From Chamaelirium japonicum (taxonomy: Eukaryota > Streptophyta > Magnoliopsida > Liliales > Melanthiaceae): 64,000 nucleotides of DNA. The notes below the pieces were generated by a model. It did no database searches. It was given only the letters and a program-made list of their open reading frames with translations, and was not told where the DNA came from. Below, one piece after another: positions 1 to 11,558 of the stretch. Within the stretch, counting starts at the first letter, position 1, and each line of letters begins with the position of its first letter. Location: NCBI GenBank assembly GCA_947650365.1, contig OX393553.1:42703949-42767948 (forward strand), in the 5' to 3' direction. The position numbers and the translations under genes were made by a program.

Positions 1-77
1 CGGGATGGGTAAAGGCAGGAGAGAGAGAGATAAAGAGAAAAGGGGTAGGAAAAGGGGTTTGGTTATGGGTCGTTACA
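1..77 (-). repeat. Partial 3' LTR of the gypsy element
   Basis: Bases 1-77 match the far right end of the LTR at 6802-8890: both contain the GA-rich stretch and finish in GGTCGTTACA. On the minus strand the LTR therefore starts TGTAACGACC at 77 and continues beyond the window. Directly upstream on the minus strand is a short purine-rich tract ending GGGAGGTATGA, which is the likely polypurine tract. Confidence 0.9.
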
Positions 78-112
78 TCATACCTCCCGAAAAGGAATTT
101 TGCCCCCGAAAT

Positions 113-749
113 TCACCCGTCGATGATATCTAAAAACAGACTTAGGTACTGCGATCGCATCTCTGACTCCAACTCTTAAGTGGCCTCACTATCTGAATGA
201 TGTTGCCACAACACCTTGACCATAGGGATGGTCTTAGTGCGCAAAACTTTCTCCTCAGAAGCCAAGATACGGATGGGAAGCTCCTCGAAAGAAGCATCGT
301 GACTTAAGCTGGAGATCACGCCATTCTAGAACATGGGAAGGATTCGGCTCGTACTTCCTGAGCATCGAAATGTGGAAGACATTGTGCACTCCGGAGAGCT
401 GTGGTGGCAAGGCCAAGCAGTACGCCACTGTCCCCACCTTCTCCAGGATCTCAAAAGGCCCAACGAACCTCGGGGATAACTTCCCACGCTTCCCGAAACG
501 AAAGATGCCCCTCTGCGGTGAGACTCGCAGGAAGACTTGACCTCCAACCTCGAACTCCAACGGGCACCTACGAACGTCGACATAGCTTTTCTGCCTGCTT
601 TGAGCTACCTTCAGTTGTTCCTTGATTACCCGAATTTTTTCTGTAGTCTGCCGCACAATCTCTGGCCCCAGCAAACTACTCTCGCCAACCTCAGTCCAAC
701 AAGTGGGAGACCGGCAAGTTCGCCCATAGAGAGCCTCAAAGGGTGCCAT
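113..749 (-). pseudogene. pol: pol of the gypsy element: integrase C-terminal end and chromodomain (broken)
   Basis: This is the continuation of integrase after the nested MITEs. It contains the MAPFEALYGRTCRSP motif, a GPFEILEKVG stretch and the NVFHISMLRKY motif typical of the integrase end in chromoviruses. A degenerate chromodomain follows near 190-300 (MVKVLWQHHSDSEAT), interrupted by a TAA where these domains normally have a Trp-Glu pair. The frame ends at a TGA at 113-115. Chromodomains in this clade are thought to bind modified histones and guide integration. Confidence 0.82.
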
Positions 750-757
750 GCCTATAC

Positions 758-1481
758 CTATGCTATCAAAGTCGGGACTAGTCGGCGACTTGTCCCCGAC
801 TAGTCCCTGGGCGGCATTTTGCCGACAGATTAATTTCGATTCTGTCATTGCTGGGCGGAATCCCGACTAGTCCCCGACTAGACCCGACTAGTCCCCGACT
901 AGCCCGACTAGTCCCCGACTAACGACTGCCGACTAGTCCCCAGGTAGCATTCTGCAAGCAAAATTTTTTTTTTGAAAGGAGTCTGCGCAAGCAATTTTGT
1001 TTGGATTTTTTTACATTGGCTCAAAGTCTTGAGTCGCAAGACTCACAACTATGGCTCTTCCCTGTAATCATCTGTTGAGCACCTGAGAATCTCAGATAAA
1101 AACATTGACAAATAATTAGTTTATTTGTTAATATCCATATAACCCTATAATCAAAATTGGGGTTGTTCACTGAACAAACAAATATTGTGATGAATTCTTA
1201 GTTCTGAGTCTTTTGACATGGGCATGAAGCCAATACAACTGTGTTATGTTAGACTGTTGCTTATGTATTTATTCCCATGCTGTGAAGTGTGAAGGTATGT
1301 ATTGTTATTAACCGACTAATATCATATACTTATTGACATTTATGCTAGTTCATATATCATATATGTTTAGGGAGGGGGGGAGGGTTAGAATAAGTTTTGG
1401 CCGACTAGTCCCGAATTAGTCCCGACTAGTCCTAGTCGGCCCTTGGCCGACTAGGGCCGACTACCGACTTTGACTGCATAG
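758..1481. mobile_element. hAT-type MITE with GACTAGTC subterminal repeats
   Basis: The left end CTATGCTATCAAAGTCGG and the inverted right end CTATGCAGTCAAAGTCGG form terminal inverted repeats. The flanking 8-bp direct repeat GCCTATAC (750-757 and 1482-1489) is the target duplication size expected of hAT elements. Many copies of GACTAGTC-like words fill both subterminal regions. The centre is AT-rich and noncoding. It sits inside the gypsy integrase. Confidence 0.88.
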
Positions 1482-1513
1482 GCCTATACTCGACTGAAAA
1501 TTGTTATTATAAG

Positions 1514-2819
1514 CAGTGTTGTCAAGGCGACGAGGCGCGCCTGAGGCGCAAGGGGCTGCTAGAGCCTGAGGCGCAAGGCGCAAATAAGGCGCACGCCTTA
1601 GTGTGTAAGGCGCAAAAATATATAATTTGCTTTAAAAATTAATAATAATTGTCAAAAAAATTCTAAAATTCATAAAAATATATATTTTATGAAAAAAAAA
1701 GATCATTATTCAACTAAATCAATGCAAGCCACAAGGTATACACTAACTCATAAGTCATAACTAGTGTGGTCATCAAATGAACAATTTATTATAGGCAACA
1801 TGCCAACATCATATTCATAAAATGAAGGGATACGTTACTCATAAGTGATAATTGATAAGTGAGAACTCATAAACAATGAGTAACAAAATCATCCATGAAT
1901 TATGATAAGTTAACATTGTCTTAATTCTTAAACAGTTAAACCATTTAAATAGATCAAGAAATACAAGTACTAAAAAACTAAGGACACGCTCGCAAAAAAA
2001 AACAAAGGACATAATTAATAAAACCACCCAATCACTCATCATCATCAAATAAACCCTCAACATCATCTTGATTGGCATGGCCATCCGCATCTCCAAAAGA
2101 CGCTTCTTCTTTAACAAATCGGAAAAAAAACCAAACACAGTAAGGCGCGCACCCTGTCCGCCCTGCGCCTGGTTCATGAGGCGCTGAAAGGCGCGCCTGA
2201 GCCACGCCTTGCTGTGCTCGCCTCACCTGGAAGCGCCTGAGGCGCATATAACTGAATCGCCTTAAGGCGCGCGCCTCACTACGCCTTGACAACTATCAAG
2301 GTTCTAAAAAGCACTAGGCGCTAGTCGGGCGGTGGGGGGCCGCCTAGCGCCTAGGCGGGGCCTAGGCGGCGCCTAGGCGTTTTGCCTTTTTTTTAATTAT
2401 TTTAATTATTATTTTGATATTATATATATATATATATGTTTAAAGATTAATATAAGTTCAAGATTATCCCAAACCATTATTTTAAAGAACAAGTATATAA
2501 CCATAATTCAAGATTGAGTGATTAACAAGAACAAAAGCAAACATGGTCCGCCTGGCCAGCCTCAACCCGCCTGGCCCGCCTGGTCAGCCTCAGCCCGCCT
2601 GGCTCGCCTGGTCCGCCTGGCCAGCCTCAGCCCGCCTAGACCGCCTAGGCGGCCGCCTTGCCCCGCCTAAACCGCCTAGGCGTCCGCCTAGCTCCGCCTG
2701 GGAGCTTGGCCGCTTTTCTGGAGCGCCTAGGGCCTAGGCGAGGCGGTGGGGGGCCGCCTAGCGCCTAGGCGCCGCCTAGGCGGCCGCCTAGACCGCTTTT
2801 TAGAACACTGACAACTATG
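1514..2819. mobile_element. hAT-type MITE (GTTGTCAAGGCG family), interrupted by another MITE
   Basis: The left end is CAGTGTTGTCAAGGCG and the inverted right end is CATAGTTGTCAAGGCG. The 8-bp target duplication ATTATAAG is at 1506-1513 and 2820-2827. GCGCCT-type words are concentrated near both ends around an AT-rich core. A second MITE (2297-2810) lies within its right terminal repeat, so its own DNA is 1514-2296 plus 2819 and the duplicated site. Confidence 0.87.
2297..2810. mobile_element. hAT-type MITE (GTTCTAAAAAGC / CGCCTAGGCG family)
   Basis: The ends are CAAGGTTCTAAAAAGC and, inverted, CAGTGTTCTAAAAAGC. The 8-bp target duplication ACAACTAT is at 2289-2296 and 2811-2818. The interior is packed with palindromic CGCCTAGGCG words and with tandem CCGCCTGG(C/T)C units at 2550-2640. 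It is the youngest of the three nested insertions here because it interrupts the end of the 1514-2819 element. Confidence 0.88.
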
Positions 2820-5713
2820 ATTATAAGCAAACTCCACCAGTGGCAAGTGACTCTCCCAACTACCTCTGAAATCAAGCACGCACGCCCTGAGCATATCTTC
2901 GAGAATCTGAATCGTCCTCTCAGACTGCCCATCGGTTTGAGGGTGGAACGTCATACTGAGACAAAGCTTTGTACCCAAAGCATGTTGCAGGCTCTTCCAG
3001 AACTGAGACTCGAACCTTCAATCCCGATCTGAAACTATGGAGACTGGGGTTCCATGCAGCTTGACAATCTCCTTCACGTACAACGTGGCAAGATCGTGAA
3101 GAGAAGTCGTGGTGTGAACCGGCAAGAAATGTGCTGACTTAGTCAACCGGTCGACTACCACCCAAACAGAGTCGTGGTGATTCCGTGTCAGCGGTAGACC
3201 TGACACGAAATCCATGGTCACATGCTCCCATTTCCACTCTGCTACAGGTAGAGACTGCAATAGACCTGCGGGCCTCTGGTGTTCGACCTTCACCTGCTGA
3301 CAGGTAAGGCACCTAGCGACAAATCTGGCGGCATCCACCTTCATGCCTCTCCACTAATACTGTCTCCGTAGATCACGATACATCTTGGTGTTCCCCGGAT
3401 ACACCGTGAACTTAGACTTGTGCACCTCCTCCAAAACCTCGGCCCTGAGCTCCGGCTTATCGGGAAGGCACAGTCTACCCTGGAAGCGAAGACCACCATC
3501 TATCTCTACTGCAAAGCTCTCTACTAATTCTCCTACTGATAATCTGGCATGGATATCCTCCAACTGCTGATCCTCTCTCTGCTCCGAGATCACCCTGTGC
3601 ACCAAGCTGGGCTGAGCTCGAATACTACAAAGGAGGATACGGCTCGTCTCATTGCACACAACCAGCCCAAACTCAGCTATGGTCACCATCCACTCCGCCC
3701 GTTCCACAGACAAACGGGCCAACACACTGCGAGACTTCTGGCTCAAAGCGTCTGCAACCACATTCGCCTTGCCCGGATGATAAGAAAGAGAGAAGTCGAA
3801 GCCCTTCAACATTTCGACCCAACGTCACTGTCTCATGTTGAGGTCCTTCTGAGTACTGATAAAACGTAGACTTTGATGGTCACACAGTATCTCAAAAGTC
3901 TCTCCATAAAGGTTATGGCGCCAAATCTTTAGTGCAAAGACCACGGTTACTAGCTCTAAGTCATGAGTCGGATAATTCTGCTCATGTGTCTTTAGCTGCC
4001 TGGACGCATAAGCAACAACTTTTTCCTCTTGCATCAGCTCGCACCCCAATCCAGACAAGGAGGCATCTGTGTAGACGACATAGCCTATTCCACTGACTGG
4101 AATGGTATGCACTGGCGCAGAGGTCAACCTCTTCTTTAACTCCTGGAACGATAGTTCACACTTCTCGCTCCACTCAAACTTGACCCCTTTCTTGGTCAAT
4201 CGAGTCAAAGGAGATGCCAAGCTAGAGAAATCCTTCACGAATCGGCAGTAATAACCAACAAGACCTAAGAAGCTACGGATCTCAAACACAGACTTCGGTT
4301 GTTCCCAATCAAGTACTGCCTCAACCTTGGCGGGATCCACAGACACACCGTCTTTAGAGATGACGTGTCCAAGGAACTTTACCTCGGAAAGCCAAAACTC
4401 ACACTTGCTCCTCTTAGCAAATAGTTGGTGCTGCCTGAGTCTCTAGGGCCACTCTCAGGTGCTCCCATGCTCCTCTCTGGTCTTGGAATAGATTAAAACA
4501 TCATCAATGAACACTATGATGAATTGATCCAGGTATGGTCGGAATACTCTGTTCATCAGATCCATGAATGCTGCAGGAGCATTCGTCAGTCCAAAAGGCA
4601 TAACCAGGAACTCGAAGTGACCATACCTAGCACGAAAAGCAGTCTTGGAAATATCAGACTCTCTCATCCGGAGTTGATGATAGCCTGACCGAAGATCAAT
4701 CTTCGAGAAGTACTGTACTCTCTTCAACTGATCAAAAAGGTCATCAATACGAGGTAGCGGGTACTTGTTCTTTACGGTAACGCTGTTCAATCTCCGATAA
4801 TCTATGCACAAGCTCTTCGAACCATCCTTCTGTGCAAAAAGAACAGGGGCTCCCCAAGGAGAAGAACTAGGACGTATGAAGCCTTTTGCCTGAAGATCCT
4901 CTAACTGAGCCTTTAGCTCTACCAACTTGATTGGTGCCATCCGGTAGGGTGCAATGGAGATCGGGGACGATTCGGGCTCTAACTCGATGGTAAAGTCGAT
5001 CTCCCGCCATGGAGGTAAGCCTAGTAAGTCCTCCGAAAAAACGTCAAGGTACTCAGAAACCACTGGAATCAGTTCTGCCGAGGGCACTCCATCTACTCCA
5101 GCGGACAAACGAGCTAAACAACTAAGACTGGACCAGTCCTTTGGAGCTGGGTAGCAGGACATCCGATCACCCTGGAAGACTATCTCTGCTTCACTAGTCG
5201 GCCTAAGGGTCACTTTCTTAGAGAAATAATTCATGATCTCATGATAAGACGCAAGCCAGTCCATACCAAGCAATACGTGATCCCCAATCTGAACAGTGCA
5301 CCGACGACAAGCCCTATATGTCTTGGTGCTAATTTTCATAGGAGAAATGACTGACAGGGTAAAACTTAGGGGCTCCGACTCCAAACCCAAAGTAGAGACA
5401 AAACCAGGTGATATGAAAGACTGCGTGGATCTAGGATCAAGTAATACATGCGCTAAAGTACCAAAGATCAAGATGGTACCTTCAACGACTGCATTTGAGA
5501 CATTGGGATCCTGTTGATCCACCAAGGCAAAGGCTCTCCCATGACGTTGCTGAGCTCCACTAGCAGGCTTAACTGCTCCCTACTGCTGCACTCTAGGAGG
5601 CTGGCCACTAGCCTGCTGAGGTGGAGGGGGGAAGCCTGAACTGCTAAGGAGGGGGAGGCAGGTACATCTGTTTCTGAGGAGGCAAACGCTGCCGCAAGAA
5701 GAGAATGACACAT
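2820..5713 (-). pseudogene. pol: pol of the gypsy element: protease, RT, RNase H, integrase N-terminal and core regions (broken)
   Basis: Read on the minus strand. The aspartic protease region at about 5,525-5,300 has the motif [10 protein letters not shown] where the lineage usually has D-(S/P)-G-(S/A). Reverse transcriptase spans about 5,000-4,455, with the [11 protein letters not shown] motif and catalytic FIDD near 4,510. RNase H is at 4,346-3,825 ([13 protein letters not shown]). An H2C2 zinc-binding and integrase part follows at 3,470-2,820 (CLTCQQVK, then HPQTDGQSERT). The frame is broken near 4,450-4,350, near 3,820, and by a TAG next to the WRGMKVDA motif near 3,350. The frame leaves off in the integrase core, where a MITE is inserted. 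Confidence 0.9.
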
Positions 5714-5807
5714 ACAAGTGTTAGAACAAATGTGTTGATAACTAGAAGAGAGTAAAATACATATAATCCAAACTCACCGCTTGCTGGTGATTGCGAGGAA
5801 CCAAAGG

Positions 5808-6701
5808 TCACTTGTCCCTCAGATGATCAGGCGAACCGCAAGCATAGCAGTTGCGTTGATCATATCTGACTGGATGGGGACCTTTGAACTGTTGTTGTGG
5901 CTTGCCTCCCGAGTGCTTATTCTTCTTAGAAGGGCGCTGAGAAGAGGAGCTACTACGAGATCCATTCTTCTCTAGGACCTTCTTGCTATCCTCTAACTGT
6001 CGCTCCACAAGCAAGGCTCGCTCCACTAAGTCACTGTAGACTCGGAGCTTGTGAGCGGTGAGGCGACCCTGGATGTCGTGCCTCAGTCCAAACTCGAACT
6101 TCTTTGCCTTCTCTATCTCGGTGGAGATCAACTGAGGAGCGAAGCGCGAGAGTTCGGTGAACTTTGCCTCATACTGTGCCACCGACATACTTCCTTGGGT
6201 CAGCTGTGCAAACTCGGCTACCATTCTATCCCGAATAGACTCCGGAAAGTATTTCACTAGAAAGAGCTGCTCGAACTCGTCCCATGAGTTTGGAGGCTGA
6301 TTGGCTGCTCGCGACCTCTTCAAGGCCTTCCACCAAAAGCTAGCCTCACCCTCAAAAGTAAAGGTGGCCAGGGTGACACGATCTGCTACTGGGGTCTTTA
6401 GCACTTCCAGAACCTCCTGAATTCGATCCAACCACTTCTCGGCTACCATTGGATCTGGCTCACCTCGGAAAATCGGTGGTTTAAGCCCCTGGAAATCCTT
6501 CATTAGTCGGCCCATCCTACCGGCCTCAGTTCCCTATCCCGTCGGGGTCAATGTCTGCTACTGCTGGTATTGCATGGCTTCAGCTAGGCCATGTATAGCC
6601 CTCATCATCCCAGCAAGGTCCTCATGGCCTAGTTGAGGTCCATTCGATTGTGGAGCCTGGCGACCACCAAAAGTAGAAGTGGAACCTTTACGACGAGACA
6701 T
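5808..6701 (-). pseudogene. gag: gag of the gypsy element (broken)
   Basis: This encodes the capsid/nucleocapsid protein of the retrotransposon. The likely start is MSRRKGSTSTF at 6701, because it opens just downstream of the primer-binding site. A retrotransposon gag domain follows (GLKPPIFRGEPDP, then TFTFEGEASFWW). A CCHC zinc knuckle begins CYACGSPDHLRD near 5,830. Two in-frame TAG codons lie between about 6,515 and 6,560, so no full gag can be made. The frame is lost again after the zinc knuckle, before the protease region. Confidence 0.85.
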
Positions 6702-6787
6702 CTCTCTGAAAGGAAAGAATGAATAGATAAGTACGATTATACAGGAAATCCTAGACTTAAGAGAAGAAACTCTAGGACCATGAACTT

Positions 6788-6799
6788 GCTCTGATACCA
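6788..6799 (-). other. Primer-binding site, initiator-Met tRNA
   Basis: The minus strand reads TGGTATCAGAGC, complementary to the 3' end of plant initiator methionine tRNA. It lies 2 nt inside the 5' LTR, which fixes the element's orientation and left LTR boundary. Confidence 0.92.
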
Positions 6800-6801
6800 A
6801 A

Positions 6802-8890
6802 TGTCACACCCCATACTCTGAGTAGTCCCAAAATTGAATAGAACAGCTCAGAATAGGGGACGTGAAGGGTGGTAATTTTTTTTTGAATTATACTAAGTAA
6901 ATCCCATAGAGAGCAATGACAATACGAACTAAATCAAATACTACAAAACTCAGAGTCCAGAAAACTAATTGATATCCAACAAAATAATACAAGTCTCAAT
7001 AAAATTACTCCAAGCATGGTCCACTACTAGCGGAAGAAAGAAAATGAGGGAAATGGTCAAGTGTCCTTGACTGCTTATTGACGCTCCAGCGCACTCACAC
7101 TGCTGCACAGGCACCGACTGCTACCGACCTGAAGATCTACTGCTACTACTAACCTGCACCCAAATATGGGTGTCAATCGCAGTGATAACCCACGGTTAAT
7201 AGAAGATATTTATCTACTTTTAACTTTCAAAGATAAGTTGATAATTTACAAGATGACTAATCGACTTCTAAGCCTGATATTTCTCACATCTCATTAAAAT
7301 ATATAAAACTACAAGTTATTTAGAAATGTGAATTATTCGGTTAACCAATTGGTTAGCCTGTCGAATGGACCGTCGGTTTTGTCCCTGAAGATCGCAGACC
7401 GACAACATGTTACTAAAGGGGTGATTTTCACACCGGTTCACCCAAACACCTCCTTGGTCCTACACCGGCCCAAGTAACCGCTTTCCCTAGTTGGCCAGAC
7501 TAAGATTTTCCGATCTCTCACGGAGGAGCACCGAGCTCAGCTTACTAACTTTTCTTCGGTCACCACTAGGTGGTTTCCAAGAAGATGGTATCCCTTGTTC
7601 AGTTTAGGTTAACTCTTTTATATTTTTCGATTATACCCCTCCCGTCAAGGTTAAAAAGTGAGGGAATGATACCATGTCCCTTGCCAAATAACTATAGGGG
7701 TCCATCTCCTATAACTATTGGCTTTCTTTTAATATTAAACCTCTACCACACTCATGTCCTAACAAGGACTGGCGAGGTAACACTAGATTCTACTTTTGAC
7801 TTGCATAAATAAAAATAATAGAAGAATTAAGAAGAAGGCTTTGGGTTGTGTAGGCCCTAGCATGCTTCTATGTTTTGGTCACAGAACAGGAGTCAAGGTA
7901 GTGGTAGATCCATATTAAAATTCAAAACTTAGATTGAAACATAATTTAAACATCTTATGTTTTGAAACTTACAACATGAAATTTTCCACCACGGATTACG
8001 ATGAAAAATGATTAAATAACACATCATAAAAATCGGCTTGTCATTATCCATAAGATGAAATGAATATTTGAGTTATGCTAATCAGATACAAAAATCTAAA
8101 TGATACAATATTATGCTAAAAAATATTTTATATATAACTTATTAACCGATGAGTGATAATCTCGTGAAGGAAATCACCTGGATTAAGGATCGGGGAGTCC
8201 TTGGCCCGATCGAAAGAATCGTCTCAAGTGATCATGAGCAATAAGTGTTGGAAACAAAGATTTGTTATTTGCAAGATGATGGTTGTTATCATACTCTTTT
8301 TTTTTTTTTTTTGTAAGAACCGAGTATGAATGCGAAAAAAAAAGAAAAAAATCACCTGAGAAGATGAATAAGGTGAACGAGTTGAATCAATGAAAAAATT
8401 ATAAAGGACAGAGGGAATCGTGGCTGCCCTCCGTTCCTTCCTGCAAGATGGTTGCAACTTCTCCCATGGTGGCAGCACCTCTGCTTCTAAATATTGTGAT
8501 GGGATTGCGAATTTCGGATCGAAATTTCCCAAATAAATAGGGAAGGGAAAGATGTGGCTGCTGTGGTTAGGTTTGGGCTTGCAATCATTTGGATAATAGA
8601 GAAAAGAAAAGAAGATAGAGATGAGAGATAGAGTTTGAGAGAAAATATGGAGAAATTGGGGGTTTGTTACCCGATTCGGATAACAATAAATCAAAGAGGG
8701 AGTGGTTGTTGCAGATCTGATATATTTAGAGAGGGAGAAGAGATCATAACAAATCAGATTTTTCTTTGATTTTTGGGTTTGAAATATAGGGCCGGCTGCG
8801 ATTCACAAGTGGAAAAAAAGGACGCTCGAGATGGGTAAAGGCAGGAGAGAGAGATAGAGAGAAAAAGGGGTTTGGTTATGGGTCGTTACA
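6802..8890 (-). repeat. 5' LTR of the gypsy element (about 2.1 kb)
   Basis: On the minus strand it begins TGTAACGACC and ends GGGGTGTGACA, the usual TG...CA ends. Two bases then separate it from the primer-binding site. Its outer end is shared with the LTR fragment at 1-77. It should carry the element's promoter and polyadenylation signal, but no TATA box could be assigned with confidence. Confidence 0.9.
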
Positions 8891-9608
8891 ATACTCCAGT
8901 TCACTCATCAAATCATGTTAAGCCCATCACCCCCTTACATGTGTTTATTCCAAGTTCCAACCCAAAAATCAATCCTAGTAGACTTCAAAACTTGCCTCAC
9001 CGCACATAACATATCAACTCCTTTAGGGGCTTTCTTACTCAAGTATGACTCCTAGGCTCACTCAAAAATTGTCATGAGTATTAGTCCTCAAATCGCAATA
9101 AAAACAAGAAACCTAAATTACTCTAAAGTCCTTACTATACTTGAGGACTCATGGAAGAGGTGGGTGTCCCATTATAACTAGAAATCCTAACCTGACAGGG
9201 AGTCCTATTGTGAATTGGAATCCAAACTCATCCAGGAAATCCAATTTTGCATAGGTATCTAGGTAAACTTGAAAACCTCTAGGAGTCCTTAATTGAATTA
9301 TGAAGCATAATAGAAGTAGGATTTCTAGATAACATATAGGAAAACTCTTCGTGCATCATTTTGATCTCCACCAGTGTTGTTGGAACATCCTCAGAATCTC
9401 ACGGCGCAGAAGATAAAGGACATATCTCCTAGAGAGAATGGACAGATTGATAAAGGGCGGTGCATTACATGCTTAAGGCTTTGGGTTTTGGGTCAAGTGA
9501 CCAAATTAAGAATTGTAGGAAACCACAGATCCGGAAGTTTCGGACTAATCTACACTAATATCTGTGAGCCATCTGATTCTCTACCTGCATGGCATGGGCA
9601 TGTTATTC
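8891..9608. other. Intergenic DNA, no feature seen
   Basis: No convincing coding, RNA or repeat signal. It is moderately AT-rich unique-looking sequence to the right of the gypsy element. Confidence 0.5.
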
Positions 9609-10000
<392 letters not shown>

Positions 10001-10305
10001 ATGACAAACTGTAAATTTTAAAGAATTACGTGTGATAGGGTGGATAACTTTAGCTTTGGTTGTCTATAGTTGATGAGTTGGTAGATCTCAGAAGAAAACC
10101 TACTTACGAATAATATTGGGAAAAAAATAGATTTGACTTGCAGATTGCAATATTCTAGCATGCATATTGTTAAGCGAAGGATGACTGCAGTACTTATGAA
10201 ATGATGATCAAGAGTTACAGGGATTCCCTACTATACTATAGATGTCAATGTTAGTATCAGATTTGCAGGGCGATGAGAATCCATCTATGAATTATGGTCT
10301 TCTTC

Positions 10306-10549
10306 AGCCCTTGTTTGATAAAGCTGAAACGGGATCCATGGACCCGTGTTTCAACGTTTTATCATAATTCTTATGTTCGATAACACCGAAGCGGTTTTGC
10401 TCGGACCCGCTTTTCATCAAAATCATAAAAAATTTCATCGCAGCTCGAGGCTCGGATGCACTTTTCAGCGAAACCCATTACAGCAGCGCACGTTTCAACG
10501 AAACTGCCATCGGTTCCGATTTCCAGATCAGCCTTATCATGCAAAGGCT
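10306..10549. mobile_element. Small MITE-like inverted-repeat element
   Basis: The left end AGCCCTTGTTTGATAAAGCT and the inverted right end AGCCTTTGCATGATAAGGCT pair with four mismatches. The interior of about 200 bp is noncoding. No clean target duplication is visible, so the superfamily is not assigned. Confidence 0.5.
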
Positions 10550-11060
10550 TAGACTGTTTTCTTTTTATGGGATCTGGAATTCCCAGAGAAGATAAGGTTT
10601 GAAACTGAAGTATAGCAGCCAGTAAAAACATCTTTGTTAGTTCGTCCCACCTCATGAGTCGCGAGTCAGAGCAGGCGGCAGCCTTGCACCGTCGCACAAT
10701 TTGACATCAGTGTTCCTTAGTTGATCACTTGATTGGATCCTCTTGTGACCCTGTTCAGCGGCTCCAGCCTCTGTCTAAAACCCGCGGCCGGAGAGGCGGT
10801 GACGGCTGACTACCTGTCAACCTGCCCTTGTTGATCTTGGCCTTCAATCCGACTGTTTGTACTCACACTTGGAAAGAAAGAAAACATGAAAATGTTAATT
10901 ATTTTCAAGGTATGTTCACTGACTTGTAGATTGAAGAATTCTCTGTATACAAAGATTGCTTTCTCATTTTCCAGATGGATTAGAATGGCTGAATTTGGCC
11001 TCTATATATAGGCATACAGGCACCCCTATTGGCGCATATGTTTGCCTCCAGTACAAAATC
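10550..11060. other. Intergenic DNA, no feature seen
   Basis: No gene or recognisable repeat. Short open frames here lack homology or motif support. Confidence 0.45.
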
Positions 11061-11205
11061 CGTCCAACCACCTGACAGTTGAAAACAATAAAAAATTAAA
11101 AGACAGACATAAGGTAGAGACAAACACTGGCGTCCGAACCTGACCCAATTCGGCACGGTACAGTACAAACCCAAGTGTCAAGGTTCTCACGTATAAAGGG
11201 AATAA

Positions 11206-11443
11206 GGGTCTGTTTGGTTGGAGGGAGTTGGAACTGGCGTGTTCCAACTCACGCGTGTTCCGCTAAAGCGGCTGTTAGGCTCCTGACCAGATAAGTTTCA
11301 ACTCCTCCGTGGATTTCGATTGTATAGAAAACACTTGAGTTTGTACCCCACGGTTTTCAGGTGGAGTTCCAACTCATTCCGTTTGTACCCCACGCGTGAG
11401 TTGGAACACGGCCGGTTCCAACTCCCTCCAACCAAACAGACCC
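11206..11443. mobile_element. Tourist-like (PIF/Harbinger) MITE with long inverted repeats
   Basis: The ends GGGTCTGTTTGGTTGGAGGG are perfect inverted repeats, and pairing extends well inward. It is flanked by TAA on the left and TTA on the right, near the 3-bp TWA duplication used by PIF/Harbinger elements. The second copy of the tandem duplication lacks it (near 14,740), which gives a natural empty site. Confidence 0.85.
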
Positions 11444-11492
11444 TTAGGTGCTATCCCTTTGGCGATATGGGGACTAGTGTGTGTGTATGTGT

Positions 11493-11496
<4 letters not shown>

Positions 11497-11557
<61 letters not shown>
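11497..11557. repeat. (GA)n microsatellite
   Basis: About 30 GA units following a GTGTGTATGTGTG tract. The equivalent tract in the second duplication copy is at 14,776-14,809. Confidence 0.95.

Positions 11558-11558
<1 letters not shown>

Larger units (their letters stand above)
1..8890 (-). mobile_element. Ty3/gypsy chromovirus (Tekay/Del-like), decayed, cut by the left window edge
   Basis: This is an LTR retrotransposon read right to left: 5' LTR (6802-8890), primer-binding site, gag, protease, reverse transcriptase, RNase H, integrase and chromodomain-like tail, then the start of the 3' LTR (77 down to 1). The gene order and C-terminal chromodomain place it in the Ty3/gypsy chromoviruses, and the protein style resembles Tekay/Del. 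Frames are broken by stop codons and shifts in gag, between RT and RNase H, and in the chromodomain. Integrase is split by three nested MITEs between 758 and 2819. It is therefore a dead copy. The 5 bp after the right LTR are ATACT, but the matching target duplication lies outside the window. Confidence 0.93.

Noticed and set aside
8224..8694. 156-codon minus-strand frame
   Set aside because: Entirely inside the gypsy 5' LTR, AT-rich and without any recognisable domain.
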